64,000 bases of DNA. It comes from Streptococcus suis (lineage in GTDB: Bacteria; Bacillota; Bacilli; Lactobacillales; Streptococcaceae). Position numbers and translations under genes: made by a program. Below the pieces are notes generated by a model. It was not told the DNA's origin and ran no database searches. It saw only the letters and a program-made list of their open reading frames with translations. The DNA lies in contig NZ_JAMWEL010000003.1 of NCBI RefSeq assembly GCF_024509555.1, positions 1 through 64,000 on the forward strand, given 5' to 3'. Shown piece by piece: positions 58,522-64,000 of the stretch (position 1 is the first letter of the stretch; every line of letters begins with the position of its first letter).

Positions 58522-60060
58522 ATGAAAGAACGCCAAAGTGGAGTGCTTATGCACATTTCATCTTTACCTGGAAAATACGGCATTGGTTCTATGGGACAGG
58601 CTGCCTATGACTTTGTTGATTTTTTAGAAAGAACCAAGCAACGCTACTGGCAGATTTTGCCTTTGGGAACGACTAGTTATGGTGACTCGCCTTACCAGTC
58701 TTTCTCTGCCTTTGCGGGTAATACTCACTTTGTCGACTTTGATTTTCTGATTGAAAAGGGCTGGTTGACCGAGGAAGATCTAGCTGGAATTGACTTTGGC
58801 GAAAAGGATACAGAAGTGGATTATGCCAAGGTCTTTTACGGTCGACGTCCTGTCTTGGAAAAGGCTGTAAGGGCGATAAAGGCAGAGGGGTTGCCAGAGG
58901 ATTACTGGTCTTTTGCTGAGGAAAATGGCTTTTGGTTGCACACTTTTGCAGAGTACATGGCTATCAAAGAGCATTTTGACAATAAGCCCTGGATTGATTG
59001 GGAGGATCAAGGAGCTCGCCTGCGCTATCATGATACATTAGAGTATTACCGTCAGCTCTTGGCGGAGCAGATGGATTACCACCGCATCACCCAGTATTTG
59101 TTCTTCAGTCAGTGGCATGCTTTGAAGGCTTACGCCAATGCCAAAGGTGTTGAGTTTGTTGGGGATATGCCGATTTATATAGCGGCTGATTCTGCGGATA
59201 TGTGGGCCAATCCACACTTCTTCAAGACAGACGAAGAAGGCAAGCCAAGTGTGGTTGCCGGCTGTCCACCAGATGCCTTTTCAGAAATTGGTCAGCTCTG
59301 GGGCAATCCAATTTATGACTGGGAAGCTATGAAGCATGATGGTTTTACTTGGTGGGTGGCTCGTTTGCGTGAGTCCTTCAAGATTTATGATATGGTGCGG
59401 ATTGACCACTTTATTGGCTTTGCTTCTTTCTGGGAAATTCCAGCAGGGGAGGAAACAGCGGTTAATGGCTACCGTGTGGAAGCACCAGGTTTCGAACTCT
59501 TTGAAACTATCAAGTACCACTTGGGCGACCTGAATATCATCGCGGAAGATTTGGGAACTGTGACAGATAAAGTTATTCAATTGCGTGAAAGGACTGGTTT
59601 CCCAGGCATGAAAGTCTTGCAGTTTGCCTTTGACCCTGAGGGTGACAGCATTGAAATGCCGCACAACCACCGCAACAATGTCGTAGCCTATACTGGCACC
59701 CATGATAATGATACCATTCTAGGTTGGTATGAGAGCGAACTGTCTGACGAAGGTAAGGAATTCTTAGACAAGTACAGCAATCGCCGTGAGGATGAAGGGG
59801 TTAGCCATGCTCTGTTCCGTTTGCTTTTCGGCTCACCTGCCTTTATGGCTGTGGCTACCATGCAGGACTTGCTTGGTCTGGATGGGTCAGCTCGTATGAA
59901 CCTGCCAAACACCCTTGGTGGTAACTGGACTTGGCGGATGACTGCCGACCAGCTCACCCCTGCCATTGAGGCAGACTTGCTTGATTTGACAGTGACCTAC
60001 CGCCGTGAGAATGCCATTGTCAAAGCAAAAGAACAAGAAATGACAGAACCATCAGCCTAG
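58522..60060 (+). CDS. malQ: 4-alpha-glucanotransferase (amylomaltase)
   Basis: 512-residue GH77 enzyme disproportionating maltodextrins. It starts MKERQSGVLMHISSLPGKYGIGSMGQAAYDF; the catalytic nucleophile lies in MVRIDHFIGF, acid/base in IIAEDLGTVT, and the transition-state Asp in AYTGTHDNDT. In pneumococcus malM/malQ is followed by the phosphorylase gene malP; here a regulator gene follows instead. Confidence 0.97.
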   Translation: MKERQSGVLMHISSLPGKYGIGSMGQAAYDFVDFLERTKQRYWQILPLGTTSYGDSPYQSFSAFAGNTHFVDFDFLIEKGWLTEEDLAGIDFGEKDTEVDYAKVFYGRRPVLEKAVRAIKAEGLPEDYWSFAEENGFWLHTFAEYMAIKEHFDNKPWIDWEDQGARLRYHDTLEYYRQLLAEQMDYHRITQYLFFSQWHALKAYANAKGVEFVGDMPIYIAADSADMWANPHFFKTDEEGKPSVVAGCPPDAFSEIGQLWGNPIYDWEAMKHDGFTWWVARLRESFKIYDMVRIDHFIGFASFWEIPAGEETAVNGYRVEAPGFELFETIKYHLGDLNIIAEDLGTVTDKVIQLRERTGFPGMKVLQFAFDPEGDSIEMPHNHRNNVVAYTGTHDNDTILGWYESELSDEGKEFLDKYSNRREDEGVSHALFRLLFGSPAFMAVATMQDLLGLDGSARMNLPNTLGGNWTWRMTADQLTPAIEADLLDLTVTYRRENAIVKAKEQEMTEPSA

Positions 60061-60076
60061 GCTGGTGGTTTTTTGT
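60047..60076 (+). terminator. malQ terminator
   Basis: ACCATCAGCC and GGCTGGTGGT pair across the stop codon with six T following (stem about 60048-60070). Confidence 0.88.
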
Positions 60077-60101
60077 AAAGGCTTGCAAGATGTGGTATAC
60101 T
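60073..60101 (+). promoter_or_regulatory. Promoter of the tandem regulator genes
   Basis: -35 TTGTAA (60073-60078) inside the malQ terminator tail and -10 TATACT (60096-60101), 17-bp spacer. No ATGACA-N4-TGTCAT box is seen here, so the regulators may be expressed constitutively. Confidence 0.55.
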
Positions 60102-60139
60102 GTTTAGGTAAGGATAAATAGGTGCAGTGGGGGACTGGT

Positions 60140-61051
60140 ATGGATTTAGGACAAAAAATCGAACGCTTACGATTAGAAAAGGGACTGAGCCGTCCAGATT
60201 TTTGTGGAGATGAATCCGAGTTGACGGTACGGCAATTAGCTCGGATAGAAAGTGGTCAATCGCAACCTTCTATTCCAAAGCTAGAGTACATTGCCCAGCG
60301 TTTAAGCATTCCAGCCTATAGCCTGATGCCAGACTATAAGGAACTGCCACAGGGCTATCTGGAACTCAAGTACAAGTTGCTGCGGGAACCGATGTATAAT
60401 AAGGTTGAGGTGTTGGATAAAAAGGATGGGTATATCGAAACCATATATAATACCTATTTTGAAGAACTACCTAAGACTGAGCAGCTTATCTGTGAGGCTA
60501 TGCAGGCTATAGTGGACATGGTGCGGACCAATCAACCAGATTATGCAGTAGCTCTATTGACAGAAAACTTGCCACTTCTTATGGCAAAGGAAGTATGTGA
60601 TGTCAACGATTTGATACTGATTCGGCTCTTTTTTGTCCAGCAAACAATAGGAGAGAATACAGTCAGTAGAGTTCAAAACAACTTTGAATCTATCTCCTAT
60701 TTAATGAAAAAACTAGCCAGCAGTCAGACATTTGTTCGATTAGAAGATACTTTTTATTTAAGAGATGCGATTATCTCAGGGCTTGCCTGCTTTGAACTGA
60801 TAGAATATTATGACGATGCCCCTATCTATATTGATTGTCTTCGTGGAATAATGGAAGAGACGCAAGATTATCAAAAGAAACCTCTCTTGTTTATGCTGGA
60901 ATGGAAAGCGGCTTTGAAATTAGAGGGGAATTATGAAAAAGCTGAAAAAGTCTACCAGTCAGCCAAATCGTTTGCTCAGGTCATTGGAAATGACTATCTG
61001 GCACAGAAATTGACAGAAGAGTGGCAAGAAGATTTGAAAAAATATTTGTAG
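60140..61051 (+). CDS. ComR-like XRE/TPR regulator, copy 1
   Basis: 303 residues: an N-terminal HTH (LGQKIERLRLEKGLSRPDFCGDESELTVRQLARIESGQSQPSIPKLEYIAQRL) whose ELTVRQLxRIExGxSxPS core resembles ComR and its paralogues ScuR/SarF, then a helical TPR-like peptide-binding domain ending AQKLTEEWQEDLKKYL. The first 80 or so residues are nearly identical to copy 2 at DNA level, while residues about 95-240 diverge. Start taken at MDLGQK by alignment with copy 2; an upstream GTG adds six residues. It is 13 bases before copy 2. Confidence 0.85.
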   Translation: MDLGQKIERLRLEKGLSRPDFCGDESELTVRQLARIESGQSQPSIPKLEYIAQRLSIPAYSLMPDYKELPQGYLELKYKLLREPMYNKVEVLDKKDGYIETIYNTYFEELPKTEQLICEAMQAIVDMVRTNQPDYAVALLTENLPLLMAKEVCDVNDLILIRLFFVQQTIGENTVSRVQNNFESISYLMKKLASSQTFVRLEDTFYLRDAIISGLACFELIEYYDDAPIYIDCLRGIMEETQDYQKKPLLFMLEWKAALKLEGNYEKAEKVYQSAKSFAQVIGNDYLAQKLTEEWQEDLKKYL

Positions 61052-61064
61052 GAGGAGGGGTGAC

Positions 61065-61964
61065 ATGACTTTAGGACAAAAAATCGAACGCTTACGATTA
61101 GAAAAGGGACTGAGCCGTCCAGATTTTTGTGGAGATGAATCCGAGTTGACGGTACGCCAATTAGCTCGGATAGAAAGTGGTCAATCGCAACCTTCTATTC
61201 CAAAGCTAGAGTACATTGCCCATCGTTTAGGCATTCCAGCCTATAGCTTGATGCCAGACTATAAGGAATTGCCACAGGGCTATCTGGAACTCAAGTACAA
61301 GTTGCTGCGGGAGCCGATATATCAAAAAGAAGGTATTATTGAACAAAAAGACACCTATATAGAGAAAATTTATGCTCTATACCATGATGAATTGCCAGAG
61401 GAAGAGCAACTTACTTGTGAGATTATACAGGCAATGCTAGATACGATTAAAACAGGTCGACCGGAATATGCTGTTCCATTACTGGAAGAATACCTCCCAA
61501 GCCTTGAAAGTAAGTCTGTTTATTTTATGAGCGATGTCTTATTGGCTAGGCTATATTTTCTGCAAGCATCAAGAAAAAGTACCAATGCATCAAATGTAGA
61601 TAATGTGGAAAAATTGATGTTAAAAGTAATGGAACAAATTCCAATCAACCGAATTGAAGATTACTTTATTATAAGAGATACTTTGGTAGTAGGTTTGTGT
61701 TTTTTTGAAAAAATTGGGCACTATGATTACTTTGATACCTATCTTGATTGTCTACATGCTATCATGGAAAAAACAGAAGATTATCAGAAGAAACCTTTAA
61801 TTTTAATGCTGTCATGGAAGCAAGCTTTACGGAAAGAGGGGGGATTTGAATTCGCTGAGCCGATGTTCCAATCAGCTAAAACTTTTGCACAAATTATCGG
61901 AAATGACCATCTGGCACAGAAATTGACAGAGGAATGGCAGAAGGATTTGAAAAAATATTTGTAA
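61065..61964 (+). CDS. ComR-like XRE/TPR regulator, copy 2
   Basis: 299 residues, same architecture as copy 1: HTH residues 1-70, TPR-like region after about 85, C-terminal AQKLTEEWQKDLKKYL. GGAGGAGGGG lies just before the ATG. ComR-family proteins bind a mature hydrophobic pheromone through the C-terminal domain, dimerise, and activate promoters with GACA-N4-TGTC palindromes. Such palindromes follow this gene. Divergence from copy 1 in the central peptide-binding region suggests different or partly overlapping peptide specificity. Confidence 0.85.
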   Translation: MTLGQKIERLRLEKGLSRPDFCGDESELTVRQLARIESGQSQPSIPKLEYIAHRLGIPAYSLMPDYKELPQGYLELKYKLLREPIYQKEGIIEQKDTYIEKIYALYHDELPEEEQLTCEIIQAMLDTIKTGRPEYAVPLLEEYLPSLESKSVYFMSDVLLARLYFLQASRKSTNASNVDNVEKLMLKVMEQIPINRIEDYFIIRDTLVVGLCFFEKIGHYDYFDTYLDCLHAIMEKTEDYQKKPLILMLSWKQALRKEGGFEFAEPMFQSAKTFAQIIGNDHLAQKLTEEWQKDLKKYL

Positions 61965-61975
61965 CTATAATTTAT

Positions 61976-61995
61976 CGATGACATAAATGTCATCG
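61976..61995. promoter_or_regulatory. ComR-type box 1 (perfect palindrome)
   Basis: CGATGACATAAATGTCATCG: perfect 8-bp arms around TAAA, 12 bases after the stop of regulator copy 2 and before its terminator. It shares ATGACA-N4-TGTCAT with box 2. No promoter is recognisable immediately downstream, so it may be an auxiliary or titrating site. Confidence 0.75.
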
Positions 61996-62000
61996 CTGAA

Positions 62001-62046
62001 AGACCTAAGAGATATGATTGTTCGTCTTTTAGGTCTTTTTTTTTTA
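62001..62046 (+). terminator. Terminator of the regulator operon
   Basis: Arms AGACCTAA (62001-62008) and TTAGGTCT (62029-62036) followed by a T-run to 62045. Confidence 0.85.
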
Positions 62047-62085
62047 TCTCTTTATTGCTTTTTAGGGGCTAAAGACTATATTTTG

Positions 62086-62129
62086 ATGACATTGCTGTCA
62101 TTGGTGATTTTGTGAAAAGAGGATATACT
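62086..62129 (+). promoter_or_regulatory. ComR-type box 2 and pheromone promoter
   Basis: ATGACA (62086-62091), TTGC, TGTCAT (62096-62101), then -10 TATACT at 62124-62129. TTGGTG (62101-62106) is a poor -35 at 17-bp spacing. A palindrome 22 bp upstream of a good -10 with a weak -35 is the layout of ComR-activated promoters. Confidence 0.8.
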
Positions 62130-62167
62130 AGGCACATAAAAAGTTATATGTAAGAAGGAGATAAGAG

Positions 62168-62218
62168 ATGCTTAAATATTTTTTTGGCAAGCTAGGCGAT
62201 GTTTGGTGGACATTTTAA
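62168..62218 (+). CDS. Candidate double-tryptophan pheromone precursor (ComS/XIP-like)
   Basis: A 16-codon frame, MLKYFFGKLGDVWWTF, with a strong AAGGAG site seven bases upstream, directly downstream of box 2 and its -10. The basic/hydrophobic N-terminus and the C-terminal GDVWWTF resemble ComS precursors whose last 7-8 residues carry the WW motif (for example S. mutans GLDWWSL). The mature peptide would be GDVWWTF or LGDVWWTF. In the family, such peptides are exported, trimmed and reimported by the oligopeptide permease. Function here is inference from motif and context. Confidence 0.75.
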   Translation: MLKYFFGKLGDVWWTF

Positions 62219-62263
62219 TCACTTTTAGAAAGGTAGGTAAGTAACATGAGATGCATTTTGAAA

Positions 62264-62294
62264 AGGTCTATATTCCGTGAAAGGAATCAGACCT
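62264..62294 (+). other. Hairpin between pheromone and secreted-peptide genes
   Basis: AGGTCT (62264-62269) pairs with AGACCT (62289-62294) and ATTCC (62272-62276) with GGAAT (62283-62287). No T-run follows on the plus strand, so it is more likely an mRNA-processing or stabilising hairpin. A 16-codon frame (62246-62296) overlaps it but has little support. Confidence 0.55.
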
Positions 62295-62339
62295 AAAAAA
62301 TAAACAATAACATATAAGAAACAAAAGGAGAAAATTAAA

Positions 62340-62603
62340 ATGAAAAAAATTGGTAAATGGTTGGCACTTGGTGCTGTTGTCGCTGGTATTGCAGTAGCTC
62401 CTTCAGCATCTGCTGTTACAGTTGTAAAATCGTATCGCTATGATGTAAACAAGTATACTGGTGGTGGAAGTAATTACCATGGTTATCAATATGTAAATAT
62501 TCCAAACTGGTCACGTTACACTGGTTCTAGCCGTATCTTTGTCAGTCAAGGTTGGAACTACACAAGGTATCAACACATTAACTACTATTCAGGTAGATAC
62601 TAA
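62340..62603 (+). CDS. Secreted tyrosine-rich bacteriocin-like peptide
   Basis: 87 residues. A Sec signal peptide (residues 1-25, ending APSASA) gives a mature peptide of about 62 residues with 12 Tyr, 2 Trp and no Cys, ending NYYSGRY. It loosely resembles lactococcin-972-like bacteriocins, which are Sec-secreted, cysteine-free and aromatic-rich (SNYH segment, YY near the C-terminus). A named family is not assured. Strong AAAGGAG site. Located between the pheromone gene and an ABC transporter, which suggests a pheromone-induced toxin or surface peptide. Confidence 0.75.
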   Translation: MKKIGKWLALGAVVAGIAVAPSASAVTVVKSYRYDVNKYTGGGSNYHGYQYVNIPNWSRYTGSSRIFVSQGWNYTRYQHINYYSGRY

Positions 62604-62611
62604 GATTTTCG

Positions 62612-62640
62612 GCAGGAGAGAAAATCTCTCCTGCACTTTT
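62612..62640 (+). terminator. Partial terminator between peptide and ABC genes
   Basis: Perfect 10-bp arms GCAGGAGAGA (62612-62621) and TCTCTCCTGC (62625-62634), followed by ACTTTTT. Such hairpins often let a peptide gene be expressed above its downstream transporter genes. Confidence 0.8.
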
Positions 62641-62657
62641 TATGAGAGGTGAGGATA

Positions 62658-63272
62658 ATGACTTTAGAGATTAAAAACATGACCATTGCGACACGGCATC
62701 CTGTTTTGACGAATTTTTCCTATCAATTCCACAAGGGGAACCTGTACGGCATTGTAGCTACCAACGGTTCTGGAAAGACAACATTTTTCAGAACGGTGGC
62801 AGGCTTGCTGGCTCCACTTGCTGGTCGGTCGAGTTGGTCTAGCACTGCTGGTCATCCAAATAGGGACTTGTTTTACTATGAAACGAGCGAATGGTTTGAG
62901 GGAAATCTTTCTGGTCTGGACTATTTACGATTTGTCAAACAAACTTGGCAGTCTTCGGTGGACATTGATGCGGTTATTTCCTATTGGGAAATGGAGGATT
63001 ATGCCCACCTACCTATTCGCCAGTATTCACTGGGGATGAAACAGCGGGTCTTGATTGCCATGTATATGGTCAGCGACGCGACCTATCTCTTGATGGACGA
63101 GATTACCAATGGTTTGGATGAAACAAGTCGGAAGCTTTTCTTTAAAGCCTTGCACCAACTTTGCCAAGAAGACAAAATGATTATTTTGACCTCTCATTAT
63201 AAAGAGGATATTGAAGAATATTGCCATGTGACCTTGAAACTGGTCAATGAAACCATGCAGGAGGTAGACTGA
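62658..63272 (+). CDS. ABC transporter ATP-binding protein
   Basis: About 204 residues: Walker A ATNGSGKTT, signature YSLGMKQRV, Walker B YLLMDEITNGLD and switch His in LTSHYKED. Short, CcmA-like type used in peptide export or self-immunity. The ATG is chosen because AGGTGAGG precedes it; a GTG three codons earlier is also open. It overlaps the permease gene by one base. Probably exports or protects against the secreted peptide. Confidence 0.9.
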   Translation: MTLEIKNMTIATRHPVLTNFSYQFHKGNLYGIVATNGSGKTTFFRTVAGLLAPLAGRSSWSSTAGHPNRDLFYYETSEWFEGNLSGLDYLRFVKQTWQSSVDIDAVISYWEMEDYAHLPIRQYSLGMKQRVLIAMYMVSDATYLLMDEITNGLDETSRKLFFKALHQLCQEDKMIILTSHYKEDIEEYCHVTLKLVNETMQEVD

Positions 63273-64000
63273 TGACTTACAAGAAATTTCTATTTGCTCA
63301 ATTAGTAAAAAATAAGTTGACCTATGTACCTCTAGTGCTATTGTTGTTTGCTTGTTTGGGAACCTTGTTCCTCAATCATCAGGCTTCACAAACCAATAAC
63401 CTAGGGGCACAAATTCGACAGAATCAACGGACCAATGCCCAAGCTATCGAGGAAAATCAGGCTCGTTTGGAGAGTTTGGAACCAGAATCGGAGGAATACC
63501 TTTATGTTTCAAAAAGTATAGAAGATGGGCAAGCAATTATTGCCTCGGATGAAGAGTTTCTAAAGGCTTTTACAGCTGGTCAATGGGACCAAGTCTATGA
63601 CCGTCAGCTAGATTATCTGTCGTCTGCCAAGGCTTCCTTGGAAGCTCATAGTCCTGAAAAGGATGTTTTGGAGGCATTGGATAGGGAGATTGCGTATTAT
63701 ACGGCTCTTTCTAAGATTGATTTACCGTTTGAGGACACCCATTTCCCACATACAGCCTTTCAATTTCTCCCGTCCTTGTTTACCTACATCTTCCCTGCCC
63801 TTCTTCCTGTTGGAATCGCCTTTGTCTTGACCAATGTTTATGGAGGTGCCTATGCTGGAAAATTGGACAAGTATCGGATGTTGCCCCTGTTTAGAGGACA
63901 ACGTATGGTGCAGGAATTAGCAGTTGGCTTTGTTTTTTCTCTTTTGCTATTTGCCTTGGTTTCTCTAACGTCTTTCTTAGTGGCAGGTTTGGTATTTGGT
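63272..64000 (+). CDS. ABC-2-type transporter permease (incomplete, runs off window)
   Basis: 243 codons are open to the end of the window. A first helix (YVPLVLLLFACLGTLFLNH), an extracytoplasmic region of about 140 residues rich in charged residues (about 35-165), then helices from about residue 170 (SLFTYIFPALLPVGIAFVLTNVYGG, FVFSLLLFALVSLTSFLVAGLVFG). This is the layout of ABC-2 permeases in bacitracin- or bacteriocin-immunity-type systems. It partners the ATPase just upstream. Confidence 0.85.
   Translation, partial: MTYKKFLFAQLVKNKLTYVPLVLLLFACLGTLFLNHQASQTNNLGAQIRQNQRTNAQAIEENQARLESLEPESEEYLYVSKSIEDGQAIIASDEEFLKAFTAGQWDQVYDRQLDYLSSAKASLEAHSPEKDVLEALDREIAYYTALSKIDLPFEDTHFPHTAFQFLPSLFTYIFPALLPVGIAFVLTNVYGGAYAGKLDKYRMLPLFRGQRMVQELAVGFVFSLLLFALVSLTSFLVAGLVFG

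Noticed and set aside
62246-62296. A 16-codon frame MRCILKRSIFRERNQT between the pheromone and secreted-peptide genes
   Set aside because: It has only a weak AGGTAGG site, overlaps a hairpin and shows no pheromone motif. It could be a second peptide, but support is too thin for a gene call.

Overview
This is the replication-origin region of a low-GC Firmicute, almost certainly Streptococcus suis or a very close relative. The evidence is the block dnaN-dnaA-parB-htrA-rlmH with DnaA boxes between the genes, streptococcal maltodextrin genes (malX/C/D/A/R), guaB-recF-yaaA, paired M16 peptidases with rodZ-pgsA-ecfA1-ecfA2-ecfT, and streptococcal-type intergenic elements. Assignment to S. suis itself is inference from layout and protein style.

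Layout. 1-6.4 kb: an XRE regulator, a DUF951 protein, dnaN, dnaA, parB and htrA on the minus strand, with three DnaA-box clusters; rlmH diverges on the plus strand and a parS site follows it. 6.4-17.4 kb: a DUF1275 membrane protein, tRNA-Arg facing a tRNA-Glu/Asn pair, a large YfhO-type membrane protein, an ABC-F protein with a degenerate second ATPase site, a YitT protein, T-box-controlled trpS, guaB, recF and yaaA. 17.4-28.6 kb: the M16 pair, rodZ, pgsA and the ECF energizing module (a second parS lies inside ecfA1), two secreted wall proteins sharing a C-terminal domain, a two-component system and its probable target gene. 28.6-44.3 kb: serine dehydratase, mnmA, an HxlR/SnoaL divergent pair, three tandem Nudix genes, mnmG, gdpP, rplI, dnaB, veg, rpsD with a structured leader, a thioredoxin-like protein, a fumarate-reductase-like lipoprotein and a metallophosphoesterase. 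44.3-50.7 kb: a compact remote DnaA-box cluster, a glycosyltransferase, a multi-hairpin intergenic region, an aldo/keto reductase (third parS), an acetyltransferase gene broken by a small MITE-like insert, aspS, a second YitT protein and nrdI. 50.7-60.1 kb: a complete maltodextrin uptake and degradation locus under MalR.

60.1-64 kb is the most interesting part. Two tandem ComR-like regulators have nearly identical DNA-binding ends but different central regions. They are followed by two palindromes of the form ATGACA-N4-TGTCAT, a 16-residue open frame MLKYFFGKLGDVWWTF that looks like a double-tryptophan (XIP/ComS-type) pheromone precursor, a secreted cysteine-free tyrosine-rich peptide and an ABC transporter that runs off the window. 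I read this as a self-contained ComRS-paralogue quorum-sensing circuit driving a bacteriocin-like peptide and its transporter.

Most of the rest is housekeeping. DnaA, ParB, the parS sites and the DnaA boxes form the replication and segregation centre. MalXCD imports maltodextrins, and MalQ with the intracellular pullulanase degrades them. The EcfA1/A2/T module energizes vitamin uptake through S-components encoded elsewhere.
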